Position numbers and translations under genes: made by a program. Positions 19,597 through 27,557 of a DNA stretch of 64,000 bases are shown in pieces. Source of the DNA: Knoellia sp. Soil729 (GTDB taxonomy: Bacteria; Actinomycetota; Actinomycetes; Actinomycetales; Dermatophilaceae). The notes beneath the pieces were generated by a model. It made no database searches, had not been told where the DNA came from, and was given only the letters and a program-made list of their open reading frames with translations. Location: positions 339,550 to 403,549 of the forward strand of contig NZ_LMSA01000002.1 of the NCBI RefSeq assembly GCF_001427985.1, read 5' to 3'. Position 1 is the first letter of the stretch. Each line of letters begins with the position of its first letter.

Positions 19597-20232
19597 ATGA
19601 GCACCCTCAAGCCCGCGAGCTGGTCGTACGCGGAGGACTTCGTCCCCGAGCCCGAGGTCATCGAGCAGGCGCGCAGCCGCGGCCTGGCCTTCGACGCCGC
19701 CACCCCGGTGGGTACGGGAGCAGGTGCTGCGCTGCGGCTGCTCACGGCCGCGATCGGCGCCAAGCACGTCATCGAGGTGGGAACGGGAGCGGGCACGTCG
19801 GGCCTGTGGCTGCTCGCCGGCATGCCCCAGGACGGCGTCCTCACGACGATCGACATCTCGCCGGAGCACCAGAAGGCCGCGCGCGAGGCCTATGCCGCGG
19901 CCGGCTACCCGACCCAGCGGACCCGCGTCATCTCCGGTCGCGCGAGCGACGTGCTGCCCCGCATGACCGACGGCGCCTACGACATGGTGCTCATCGACGC
20001 CGACAAGGCGAGCTACCCGGCATACGTCGAGCACGGCATCCGACTGCTGCGCAGCGGCGGCGTGCTGGCGCTCGACAACATGCTCTGGCACGACAAGGTC
20101 GCAGACCCGGCGGCCCGTGACAGCGACACGACGACCCTGCGCGACCTGGGCAAGCGCCTGCGCGACCACGAGGACCTCCTGCCGGCGCTGCTGCCGGTGA
20201 GCGACGGCCTCCTCCTCGCCGTCAAGCGCTGA
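19597..20232 (+). CDS. Class I SAM-dependent O-methyltransferase
   Basis: A 211-residue protein of the cation-dependent catechol-O-methyltransferase-like family. The SAM-binding loop is [20 protein letters not shown] (about residues 51-70); the metal and substrate aspartate lies in [17 protein letters not shown], and [12 protein letters not shown] is the further conserved segment. M. tuberculosis has a homologous gene divergent from sigE, as here. The natural substrate is unknown. The start at 19597 follows a leaderless-type box. Downstream is a strong inverted repeat at 20238. Confidence 0.9.
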   Translation: MSTLKPASWSYAEDFVPEPEVIEQARSRGLAFDAATPVGTGAGAALRLLTAAIGAKHVIEVGTGAGTSGLWLLAGMPQDGVLTTIDISPEHQKAAREAYAAAGYPTQRTRVISGRASDVLPRMTDGAYDMVLIDADKASYPAYVEHGIRLLRSGGVLALDNMLWHDKVADPAARDSDTTTLRDLGKRLRDHEDLLPALLPVSDGLLLAVKR

Positions 20233-20237
20233 GAGAA

Positions 20238-20302
20238 CGACTTATTGCCCGTTGGGACAGGTGCTCGTTGCCCTGGCAACCATCCCAACGGGCAATAAGT
20301 CG
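20238..20302. terminator. Long inverted repeat, likely bidirectional terminator
   Basis: Bases 20238-20257 pair perfectly with 20283-20302 (20-bp arms). The 25-nt loop contains the nested hairpin GTTGCC-ct-GGCAAC. It lies 5 bp after the O-methyltransferase stop and 3 bp before the stop of the convergent YdhR-like gene. The arms share TTGCCCGTT with the repeat at 6725. Confidence 0.75.
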
Positions 20303-20305
20303 CTG

Positions 20306-20671
20306 TCAGGCGTGGGCGTCGACCCGGGGGCCAGCGCCGCGGCGGAAGCCGGCCGGTCCCTCGGCGATCGCCACGACCTCGAACTCCTCGATGCTGATCG
20401 GGGAGGAGCCGATGAGCTCTGAGCCCTTGGACTCGGCTGCGGTGGCCTCGAAGTCCTCGCGGAAGACCTTGCGCTCCTGCTCGCTGTCGAAGACGTAGGT
20501 GCCCTCGAACCACTCGCCCTCACGCATGCGCCAGACCTTGAACGCGAGCCCGTCGAGGAACATGAACTTGGCGATCGAGGTCCCCACGACGTACTCGCGC
20601 AGGAGATCCGGCGCGTTCTCGGGGGCACCCTCGAGTGACCAGCGCACAGCCAGTCCGTATCCGGCGTTCAT
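20306..20671 (-). CDS. Small YdhR-like (ferredoxin-fold) protein
   Basis: A 121-residue protein beginning MNAGYGLAVRWSLEGAPENA. The compact alpha/beta pattern (AVRWSLEGAP, then FLDGLAFKVWRMREGEWFEG and YVFDSEQERKVFREDFEATA) resembles YdhR/ABM-type monooxygenase folds, though no catalytic residues can be pointed out. Its ATG overlaps the pepA stop by ATGA, so it is co-translated with pepA. Why a leucyl aminopeptidase is coupled to it is not clear. The assignment to YdhR is tentative; the reading frame is well supported. Confidence 0.75.
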   Translation of the reverse strand: MNAGYGLAVRWSLEGAPENAPDLLREYVVGTSIAKFMFLDGLAFKVWRMREGEWFEGTYVFDSEQERKVFREDFEATAAESKGSELIGSSPISIEEFEVVAIAEGPAGFRRGAGPRVDAHA

Positions 20672-22194
20672 GAAAGACCTTCCAACCATCGCAGCAGCAG
20701 TCGTGCACCGAACCCCGTCCCACCCTTGCCGTGGACTCCGGAGTCGACATCGGAACGGCCGGGGCCGGCGATGTCGAGGTGGGCCCAACGTCGCCCTCCC
20801 ACGAACTCGCGCAGGAAGAGCGCCGCGGTGATCGACCCACCTCCGACCGAGGGCCCGATGTGGTTGATGTCAGCCACGTCGGACTCCAGTGCCCGACGGT
20901 AGGCCTGCACGAGCGGGAAGGGCCAGAGCGTCTCACCTGCTGTCTCGCCGGCCGAGCGCAGCTGGGACGAGAGCTCGTCGTCGGTGGCATAGACCGGCGC
21001 CATGCTCCTGGCGAGGGCGACCCGGGCCGCACCGGTGAGGGTCGCGATGTCGACGATGACGTCGGGGTCGAGCTCGGCGTCGGCGTAGGCGAGGGCGTCC
21101 GCCAGGACGATGCGGCCCTCGGCGTCGGTGTTGCCGATCTCGGTCGTCGTCCCGCCGAAGTGCGTCACGACGTCACCGGGCCGGTATGCCGCACCGCTCA
21201 CCATGTTCTCGGCCAGGGCCAGCAGGCCGGTCACCCTGACCGGCACCGCGAGGTCACGGCACGCGGCGAGGACCGCCAGCACGATGGCGGAACCTGTCAT
21301 GTCGGTCTTCATCGACAGCATCCCCTCGGGGGGCTTGACCTGCAGACCGCCCGAGTCGAACGTGATCCCCTTGCCGACGAGGACGACGTGAGGAGTCCTC
21401 GCATCGGCACCCTCCGGCACATAGCCGAGCTGGACGAGGCGCGGAGGAGTCGCGGAGCCGCCACCCACCGCGAGCAGGCCGCCGAAGCCGTCCGCCGACA
21501 GGGCCTTGTGGTCCCACACCCTGACGTCGAGGCCCGAGCGGGTGGCGACCGTGCGGGCCTGACGGACCATCCAGGCAGGGTTCTTGATGTTGGACGGGGC
21601 GTTGGCGAGGTTGCGGGCGACCAGGGTGGCGCTGGCCCGGCGCACCGCGCGCTCGACGACAGCGGCCCCGTCCCCGGCATCGGGCCCGACGAGAACGATG
21701 TCGGTGGCGATCTCCGCACCCGGGACCCAGGCTCCCCCGGTGAACTTCGACGGCGCCCATCCTCCGAGGACCGCGCCCTCGACGAAGGCACCATGGCCCA
21801 CCTCGTCGGCGGGCGGGGCCAGCACGACGACGTCTGCTCGCCCGCGCGTGGCCCGGCCGGCGGCCGCACCCGCGAGGCGCAGGTCGTGCGAGTCGCCCTG
21901 GCCCAGACCGACGAGGACCAGCACTCGCACCGCGTTCTCACCGGGGGCCAGCCGGACGACCGTGGACGAGCCCACGGACGTCTGGGGTTCGTGGGTCAGC
22001 ACCAGCTCGTCCGGCACGAAGCCCGCGGCGGTCAGCTCCGTGCGGGCGTGCTCGCCCCACGGGTCGTCCCCGTCGGCGATCCCGACGACGAGCGCGAGGT
22101 CGGTCGGGTCGCGGTCGGCCAGGACATCGGCGAGCGACCGGTCGGCAGCGCTCCAGGAGGGCAGGGAGGGGGCAAGGAGATCTTCGGTGGGCAC
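20668..22194 (-). CDS. pepA: Leucyl aminopeptidase (M17, cytosol aminopeptidase)
   Basis: A 508-residue M17 peptidase that removes N-terminal residues from peptides using two metal ions. The catalytic domain has LVGKGITFDSGGLQVKP (metal Lys and Asp), MKTDMTGSA and the family signature NTDAEGRIVLADAL (about residues 360-373). The N-terminal macro-like domain (1-170) is typical and not catalytic. The length is normal. The GTG at 22194 is preceded by a TAGTGT box with 7-nt spacing. It starts a two-gene operon with the YdhR-like protein. Confidence 0.95.
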   Translation of the reverse strand: MPTEDLLAPSLPSWSAADRSLADVLADRDPTDLALVVGIADGDDPWGEHARTELTAAGFVPDELVLTHEPQTSVGSSTVVRLAPGENAVRVLVLVGLGQGDSHDLRLAGAAAGRATRGRADVVVLAPPADEVGHGAFVEGAVLGGWAPSKFTGGAWVPGAEIATDIVLVGPDAGDGAAVVERAVRRASATLVARNLANAPSNIKNPAWMVRQARTVATRSGLDVRVWDHKALSADGFGGLLAVGGGSATPPRLVQLGYVPEGADARTPHVVLVGKGITFDSGGLQVKPPEGMLSMKTDMTGSAIVLAVLAACRDLAVPVRVTGLLALAENMVSGAAYRPGDVVTHFGGTTTEIGNTDAEGRIVLADALAYADAELDPDVIVDIATLTGAARVALARSMAPVYATDDELSSQLRSAGETAGETLWPFPLVQAYRRALESDVADINHIGPSVGGGSITAALFLREFVGGRRWAHLDIAGPGRSDVDSGVHGKGGTGFGARLLLRWLEGLS

Positions 22195-22207
22195 GCCCTC
22201 GACACTA
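22195..22207 (-). promoter_or_regulatory. Leaderless-type promoter for pepA
   Basis: Minus-strand TAGTGT (22207-22202) is followed by 7 nt and the GTG at 22194. It lies just downstream of the terminator at 22218, consistent with a fresh transcription start. Confidence 0.5.
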
Positions 22208-22217
22208 CCGACGACGA

Positions 22218-22248
22218 GAGGGCCCCCACCTCGCCGGTGGGGGCCCTC
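22218..22248 (-). terminator. GC-rich terminator hairpin after the DUF3117 gene
   Basis: A perfect 13-bp stem (22218-22230 with 22236-22248) closes a 5-nt loop. It lies 21 bp after the DUF3117 stop and separates that gene from pepA. There is no U-tract. Confidence 0.8.
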
Positions 22249-22269
22249 CTCACGTCTGCGTTGCGCAGG

Positions 22270-22446
22270 CTACTTCTTCAACGCCTCACAGTCGTCGATG
22301 GCCTGCCCCAGTGCACGCACCTCGTCCGGAGTCATCTCGACGACGAGACGGCCACCACCCTCGAGAGGCATGCGCAGCACGATGCCGCGACCCTCCTTGG
22401 TGACCTCGAGAGGGCCGTCGCCCGTCCTGGGCTTCATTGCCGCCAT
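22270..22446 (-). CDS. DUF3117 family small protein
   Basis: A 58-residue protein beginning MAAMKPRTGDGPLEVTKEGR and containing IVLRMPLEGGGRLVVEMTPD and a C-terminal helix. This matches the small, highly conserved DUF3117 family found throughout actinobacteria, whose function is unknown. AAGGGA lies about 7 nt upstream of the ATG at 22446. It is a single-gene transcript ending at the hairpin at 22218. Confidence 0.92.
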   Translation of the reverse strand: MAAMKPRTGDGPLEVTKEGRGIVLRMPLEGGGRLVVEMTPDEVRALGQAIDDCEALKK

Positions 22447-22568
22447 GGGTGTTCCCTTCGTTGCCGTGCCACGCAGTCGCGTGCCACGTGTTCGCGTGCC
22501 GGCGTTGGCGCACCGGTATCCCGAACCATTATTCCTTGACGCGTGGCGCAGGCGAAATCCGGGGTCGC

Positions 22569-23870
22569 TCACGGCGGTCGGGAGCCCCAGGGCGTGTAGG
22601 TGAGCAGAGCGCAGGTCCACCACACCAGTCCGGCCACTGCGGGCACGAGCAGCGCCAGCACCCGCCTGCGCCAGTGGGGCACGATCGACTCCCCCGTCGA
22701 GGTGCGCATGGCGACGCTCGCGAGCAGGGCCGCGATCGGGAAGTCCAGCAGCAGGAAGCGCCACATGCTCGTGATGGGTCGCAGGACGGCGAAGAGGTAC
22801 AGCGGGTAGGCCACGGCCCACACGCGGACCTCGATGGGCAGCCACCGTCCGTGCCGGCCCAGGATGAGGGCGATGTAGCTCCCGCACAGCGCCACGAGAA
22901 CGGCCACCCCCGCGACTCCCCGCCCCTCCCAGGCCCACTCGAGCCAGAGGACGAACGGGCCCGATCCGGGGTTCTGGCCCCAGGCCGCCTGCACGTCGAA
23001 GAACGCCATGGGGATGCCGCTCACCACCCCGACGACAAACGGCCATGCCAAGCCGGACAGCCCCGTGACGACGAGCATGAGGGCGGCCGAGGCCCGCTGC
23101 CCACGCAGGGGGGAGACACCGGCGGCCCGGTCCTCGCGGATGCGCACGACGAGGTGGATGAGTGCGGCACAACCCATGGCCGGAGCGACGCCGCGGGTGA
23201 AGCCCAGCGGTACCGCGAGCATCGCCACGACGGCATACCGCCGCCTCATGAGGTAGAGCAGGGAGGCGGCCACGAGGACCACCGCGAGGGGCTCGGTGTA
23301 GGCCTTGAGCATGACCCCCGTCGCCGGGTAGAAGCACCACAGGCAGGCCGCCACGAGCGCGAGCCGCTCACGTCCCGGCTGGGGATCCGCGTGGAGGCCG
23401 TGGCGGAAGAGGGCCCAGATGAGGACCGCGCCGAGAGCGCCGAGCACGAGGTTGAGGGCCACGGCACCCACCGTGAACGGGATACCGAGAGCCATGAGCC
23501 CCTTCACCATGAAGGGGAACAGCGGATAGAAGGCCCATGCGCTGTAGGTGAGCTTCCCGGAGGCAGGGTCGGCGGGAAGCGGAACCGGGTAGCCCTGTGT
23601 GGCAACGGTTTCGTACCAAGTGCTGTCCCACAACCCGATGAGGTCGGCCACGGTCGGGTGGAGGTGCCCCACTCCGGCCGGGTTCTGGAACCAGGTCGCG
23701 GCGATCCACAACGCGACCAGCGCGACGATGCGGGAGAGGACGTAGGCGCCCAGGATGGTGCGGACCGGGTGCGCGAGCGCGACACCCGCCACGTGTGAGC
23801 GCCCAGCGGGTGTCAGGAGCGAGCGTGACGCCGATGGCGCCCGGATGCCACCGGCGGTACCCACCTTCAT
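22569..23870 (-). CDS. PIG-V-like membrane mannosyltransferase
   Basis: A 433-residue integral membrane protein with about ten predicted helices. The luminal-loop motif GLWDSTWYETVATQGYP (about residues 79-95) matches the WDxxWY signature of GT-C enzymes of the PIG-V (GPI mannosyltransferase 2-like) family. These use polyprenyl-phosphate sugars as donors on the outer face of the membrane. Its ATG at 23870 overlaps the previous stop by ATGA, so it is the last gene of a four-gene operon. The product is probably a lipoglycan or glycolipid, but the acceptor is unknown. Confidence 0.85.
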   Translation of the reverse strand: MKVGTAGGIRAPSASRSLLTPAGRSHVAGVALAHPVRTILGAYVLSRIVALVALWIAATWFQNPAGVGHLHPTVADLIGLWDSTWYETVATQGYPVPLPADPASGKLTYSAWAFYPLFPFMVKGLMALGIPFTVGAVALNLVLGALGAVLIWALFRHGLHADPQPGRERLALVAACLWCFYPATGVMLKAYTEPLAVVLVAASLLYLMRRRYAVVAMLAVPLGFTRGVAPAMGCAALIHLVVRIREDRAAGVSPLRGQRASAALMLVVTGLSGLAWPFVVGVVSGIPMAFFDVQAAWGQNPGSGPFVLWLEWAWEGRGVAGVAVLVALCGSYIALILGRHGRWLPIEVRVWAVAYPLYLFAVLRPITSMWRFLLLDFPIAALLASVAMRTSTGESIVPHWRRRVLALLVPAVAGLVWWTCALLTYTPWGSRPP

Positions 23871-26014
23871 GAGCGCAGTTCCCGCACATCCCACACGAAC
23901 ACGTCCTCGACCTGCTGGGGCTCGCCCAGGACGGTGACCAGCGAGTCGCGCAGGGCAGCGGTCTGCGGCCGCATCGGCAGCACCACGGCGTCGGTGCGCC
24001 ACGCTCGCAAGTCCGCGTTGAACTGGAGGCGCTGGGCCTCGGTGGCAGGGGTCACGACGTTGGCGGCGTTGACGTCGTAGAGCCAGAGGGACAGGGGACG
24101 CCGGGATGCGCCGTACTGGCCGCCGCGATCAGGCTGGCCGTCGGGTCCCACGAAGTAGCCCTCGACGAGAGGGAAGGCCATCGTGTCCGCGGCCAGCTGC
24201 CAGTCGAACGCGCGGGCGTCGACGATGTCCGTGGGAGGCACCGCGAGGATGGAGCCGCCGTGGCTGAAGTTCCGCCACGCGTCCCCGGTGAAGAACGTGG
24301 GCACGGCCGGGCGTGGGTCGACCTGGAGTGCCGTGGGCAGCACGGGCAACAACGCCACGACCGCGGCGGCGGTCACGATCCCCGCACCGATTCGGGGCCA
24401 CCATGTCGGCAGGTCCAGCTCTGCGGAGTCCTCCCGACGCGAGGGTGCTGCCCTGACGGCTGCGTCGATGCCGACCGCCAACAGGCCCGCGACGGCGGGG
24501 ACGGCGATCATGGCGAACCGGGTGGGCAGGACGTTCTCGAGAACGGGCAGCTGGTCCAGGGGAGCCCACAGACTCGGTATGCCGGTCGGTTGCCCGTGGA
24601 GCAGCACCTGCTCCCCCAGCGAGAGCCAACAGGCGAGGAGCACCACTGCGGCCAGGGCCTGCACGACGGGGCGCCGGATGAGGACCAGCACGATGACGCC
24701 CACGAGCAACCACAGGGGGACGCCGAAGAAGGCGTTCTCCTCGGTGCGGTTCATCGACACCGCCGCGGAGGCCCACGGGTCAGCGCCGAAGGTGCGGGTC
24801 GCCCTGCCCCAGAGCGCGGCGAGGTCGTTGCCGGCAGGCGGGTGGTAGATCGAGGTGTAGCTCTGCCGGCCGAAGAACTGCCACCACAACGGGACCGCCA
24901 GGAGCACGAGGCAGATCGCGCCGGCGATCGTGGCGCCGGGCAGCATGCGCCGCACGTCGATCCGGCCGTGCACGAGGAGGACGAGCCCGGCGAGGAGCAT
25001 CCCCACGGCGGCGAGGAGCAGGGGTTCCTCACCGATGAAGACCTGCCACGTGACCAGCAGCGCGAGCAGCACCGAGTCCCGCAGACGCCGCGCCCCGTTC
25101 CCGTCAGCAAGGCGCCAGACCCGGTCGATGATCACCGGGATGAGGAAGAGCGCGACGAAGTTGGGGTGGCCGTTCGCGTGCGACACCATGGCCGGCGCGA
25201 AGCCGGTGAACCAGCCTCCGACGGCGGCGCCGGTGCGCCCGATTCCTCGCCGGCGCAGGAACCAGAACCACGCTGCCGCCGTCCCCGCGAGACCGAGCAG
25301 CTCGACGACGAAGAACGTGACGTGTGCGCTGGTCGCCAAGGTGAGTGGGGCCAGGGGAATGCCGAGGCCGGTGACCGCGGCGTTGGCCATGAGGTTGACC
25401 CCGTCGGGGAAGTTCTGACGGTCGCTGAACAGCGGGTTCGACAGCGTGCTCACGTTGTGGGCAGAGGCCCCGAAGTACCACTCGAAGGCCTGGTGGTCCT
25501 GTACGCCCTGGGACAGGTAGCCCGTCGAGGTCCGGCCGATGAGCCCGGAGAGGACGTGCAGAGCCGTGGCGACGTAGGCCGCGACCACCGCGAGGTCCAC
25601 CCACCCCCACCCCACCGCAGCGTCCGCGGATCTGGTCGCTGGAGCCACCGTTTCCGCAGACGCAACGGTGGGGCCGAGGGCGCGGGCGCCCCTCGTCCCG
25701 GCCGGGTGTGACGACGTCGGGGCTGCGCCGCGCAACAGGGCGTCGTTGACGGCGATCTGGGAGTCGAGCCGCTGCAACGCCTCCTCGACCCGGTCCACCG
25801 GGTAGCCGAGGACCTGGAGCCGGAACTGCTGGCCGCCAGCCGCGCCGTGCTCGGCGTCCTCGCCGCCCACACGACCAGCCACACCACCAGCCACACCACC
25901 AGCCTCACCACCACTCGCACGGCCGAAGCGGGCGCTCTCGCGCCTGGCGAGGAACCAGGACAGGGCGAGGGCGCAGAGCACGACGGGGAGGCTGAGGCGC
26001 AGCGCCCACGTCAT
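23867..26014 (-). CDS. Large membrane protein: DivIVA-like N-terminus fused to a GT-C-like domain
   Basis: A 715-residue protein with an unusual layout. An N-terminal membrane helix (residues 3-22) is followed by a glycine-rich repeat region (35-55), a short DivIVA-like segment (FRLQVLGYPVDRVEEALQRL, about 64-83) and then a polytopic region of about 11 helices with a YfhO/GT-C-like plan (GYLSQGVQDHQAFEWYFGAS and NFPDGVNLMANAAVTGLGIP). The C-terminal 130 residues form an extracytoplasmic domain. I cannot name the substrate. Its start overlaps the SRPBCC gene stop and its stop overlaps the PIG-V-like start, both by ATGA. The N-terminal segment could arise from fusion with a gene like the one at 26411. 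Confidence 0.78.
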   Translation of the reverse strand: MTWALRLSLPVVLCALALSWFLARRESARFGRASGGEAGGVAGGVAGRVGGEDAEHGAAGGQQFRLQVLGYPVDRVEEALQRLDSQIAVNDALLRGAAPTSSHPAGTRGARALGPTVASAETVAPATRSADAAVGWGWVDLAVVAAYVATALHVLSGLIGRTSTGYLSQGVQDHQAFEWYFGASAHNVSTLSNPLFSDRQNFPDGVNLMANAAVTGLGIPLAPLTLATSAHVTFFVVELLGLAGTAAAWFWFLRRRGIGRTGAAVGGWFTGFAPAMVSHANGHPNFVALFLIPVIIDRVWRLADGNGARRLRDSVLLALLVTWQVFIGEEPLLLAAVGMLLAGLVLLVHGRIDVRRMLPGATIAGAICLVLLAVPLWWQFFGRQSYTSIYHPPAGNDLAALWGRATRTFGADPWASAAVSMNRTEENAFFGVPLWLLVGVIVLVLIRRPVVQALAAVVLLACWLSLGEQVLLHGQPTGIPSLWAPLDQLPVLENVLPTRFAMIAVPAVAGLLAVGIDAAVRAAPSRREDSAELDLPTWWPRIGAGIVTAAAVVALLPVLPTALQVDPRPAVPTFFTGDAWRNFSHGGSILAVPPTDIVDARAFDWQLAADTMAFPLVEGYFVGPDGQPDRGGQYGASRRPLSLWLYDVNAANVVTPATEAQRLQFNADLRAWRTDAVVLPMRPQTAALRDSLVTVLGEPQQVEDVFVWDVRELRS
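25874..25909. repeat. Three tandem 12-bp repeats
   Basis: ACCAGCCACACC occurs at 25874 and 25886 and, with one change, at 25898. The repeats are in frame and encode the GGVAGGVA run near the N-terminus of the 715-residue membrane protein. Slippage could change the length of this linker. Confidence 0.85.
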
Positions 26015-26430
26015 GCGTCCACCGCCACCAGCCGGTCGACGACAGGACTGAAGATGAGGGGTCCCAGGACGTCACCCACGCGCCTCGTGACGCCACGCAG
26101 GCCGGGCACCCCGAACCAGAGCTCCTCGGTCCACGTCAGACGGGACCCACCGGCATACGGGATGACGACGGCCTCGGCCCACCCGCTCAGGCGACCGGTC
26201 TTGCGTACCCGCCACCGCCGGGGCGCCTCCCAGACCTCGATGACCATGGGGTCGTCGAAACGCAGCGGCCCGAGGCGGGTGCGCACCATGAAGCCCCAAC
26301 CCGGCGCCGGTTCGCCCGGGTCGGCCATGGTCGTCGTGAGCGGAACCGTGGCCGTGTGCTCGCGCAGGGCGGCGACCCGCAGCCACAGCTCGACCGGGGG
26401 CAGCGACGAGTCACGCGTCAGGGTGAACAT
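26011..26430 (-). CDS. SRPBCC-like (START/Bet v 1 fold) protein
   Basis: A 139-residue protein beginning MFTLTRDSSLPPVELWLRVA. The ordered beta-strand pattern (LGPLRFDDPMVIEVWEAPRR, then SRLTWTEELWFGVPGLRGVT) and the C-terminal helix LGPLIFSPVVDRLVAV suit the SRPBCC fold, which has a deep hydrophobic ligand pocket. In this setting it may bind a lipid or polyprenyl intermediate, but that is inference. I use the ATG at 26430, which overlaps the DivIVA-like gene by 20 bp; an ATG at 26478 would extend the overlap. Its stop overlaps the 715-residue gene by ATGA. Confidence 0.75.
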   Translation of the reverse strand: MFTLTRDSSLPPVELWLRVAALREHTATVPLTTTMADPGEPAPGWGFMVRTRLGPLRFDDPMVIEVWEAPRRWRVRKTGRLSGWAEAVVIPYAGGSRLTWTEELWFGVPGLRGVTRRVGDVLGPLIFSPVVDRLVAVDA

Positions 26431-26704
26431 GACCGTCCCGTCCGGCGAGCTGGCGCTCCTGGTCGGCCAGCCGGTCACGGCGGGAGTCCAGCGCCTTGTC
26501 GACCTCGGCCGGTGCGTAGCCGTACAACGTGCTCCCCATGCTCAGCACGTCGACGTCAGAGCTCCGGACGGTCTGCGGCAGCTCGAGGGGCGCTCTCGTG
26601 GTCGTGGGCTCGGCCAGTCCGGCGACCTCGAGCCGACCGGTCGCCACCAGCGCCGTCACCGTGACGACGGCGGCGGCGAGAAGTGAGAGAGCAACCCATT
26701 CCAC
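26411..26704 (-). CDS. Small membrane-anchored DivIVA-like protein
   Basis: A 97-residue protein. One N-terminal membrane helix (VALSLLAAAVVTVTALVATG, residues 4-23) is followed by SSDVDVLSMGSTLYGYAPAE and VDKALDSRRDRL, which resembles the GYxxxxVDxxLD element of actinobacterial DivIVA-domain proteins. It probably sits at the membrane facing the cytoplasm. It is first in the operon with the SRPBCC and membrane-glycosyltransferase genes. The GTG start at 26704 has a TAGGAT box 6 nt upstream. Confidence 0.75.
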   Translation of the reverse strand: MEWVALSLLAAAVVTVTALVATGRLEVAGLAEPTTTRAPLELPQTVRSSDVDVLSMGSTLYGYAPAEVDKALDSRRDRLADQERQLAGRDGHVHPDA

Positions 26705-26716
26705 GTCGCGATCCTA
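26705..26716 (-). promoter_or_regulatory. Leaderless-type promoter of the DivIVA-like operon
   Basis: Minus-strand TAGGAT (26716-26711) is followed by 6 nt and the GTG at 26704. Confidence 0.5.
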
Positions 26717-26738
26717 GGGGCGAGCGGGCCGATGACCC

Positions 26739-27545
26739 TCACTCCGGGTGCGTGCCCGTGCCCGCCGGCGTGTCCTTGGTGCGCCCCCGGTCCGAGGCGA
26801 CGATGGCGGCGACGGCCTCGTCCACGTCGTCGGTGAGGGTCACGAGGTCGAGATCCTTGGCACTGATGGTCCCGGCCGACAGGGCGGACTGTCGGAGCCA
26901 GTCGAGCAGCCCCTGCCAGTACGAGGTGCCCATGAGGACGATCGGGAAGGACGTGACCTTCTGGGTCTGCACCAAGGTGATGGCTTCGAAGAGCTCGTCC
27001 AGCGTGCCGAAGCCACCGGGCAGGACGATGAAGCCCTGGGCGTACTTGACGAACATCGTCTTGCGCGCGAAGAAGTAGCGGAAGTTCACCCCGAGGTCGA
27101 CGAACTCGTTGAGGCCCGTCTCGAACGGCAGCTCGATGCCGAGGCCGACGGAGGTCCCTCCCGCCTCACAGGCACCCTTGTTGGCCGCCTCCATGGCGCC
27201 CGGGCCGCCACCGGTGATCACGGCGTACCCCGCCCCCACGAGGGCCGCACCGACGCGCTCGCCGAGCGCGTAGGTCGGGTCGTCGGGCCTGGTGCGCGCA
27301 GAGCCGAAGACGCTGACAGCAGGCCCGAGCTCGGCCAGGGCACCGAAGCCCTCGACGAACTCCGACTGGATGCGCATGACGCGCCACGGGTCCGTGTGGA
27401 CGAAGTCGGCTGGACCCCGGCTGTCGAGCAGCCGCTGGTCGGTCGTCTCGTCGGGCACCTTGGAGCGACGCATGACGACCGGGCCCTTGAAGTAGTCCTG
27501 CGTCGCGTCCCAGTGCTTCGGTGTCTCGCTCGGTGCGTCAGTCAC
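26739..27545 (-). CDS. LOG family protein (TIGR00730-like)
   Basis: A 268-residue protein of the LOG/lysine decarboxylase-like family, which hydrolyses nucleoside 5'-monophosphates, releasing the base (cytokinin activation in plants). The motifs are AVITGGGPGAMEAANKGA (about residues 108-125) and the nucleotide-site PGGFGTLDELFEA (about 176-188). Actinobacterial copies commonly sit next to dapE, as here, where the gap is 9 bp. The GTG at 27545 lies 6 nt after a TAGGTT box that overlaps the dapE stop codon. The physiological substrate is unknown. Confidence 0.9.
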   Translation of the reverse strand: MTDAPSETPKHWDATQDYFKGPVVMRRSKVPDETTDQRLLDSRGPADFVHTDPWRVMRIQSEFVEGFGALAELGPAVSVFGSARTRPDDPTYALGERVGAALVGAGYAVITGGGPGAMEAANKGACEAGGTSVGLGIELPFETGLNEFVDLGVNFRYFFARKTMFVKYAQGFIVLPGGFGTLDELFEAITLVQTQKVTSFPIVLMGTSYWQGLLDWLRQSALSAGTISAKDLDLVTLTDDVDEAVAAIVASDRGRTKDTPAGTGTHPE

Positions 27546-27557
27546 GGGACCAACCTA
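27546..27557 (-). promoter_or_regulatory. Leaderless-type promoter of the LOG gene overlapping the dapE stop
   Basis: Minus-strand TAGGTT (27557-27552) is followed by 6 nt and the GTG at 27545. Its TAG is the dapE stop codon. Confidence 0.45.
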
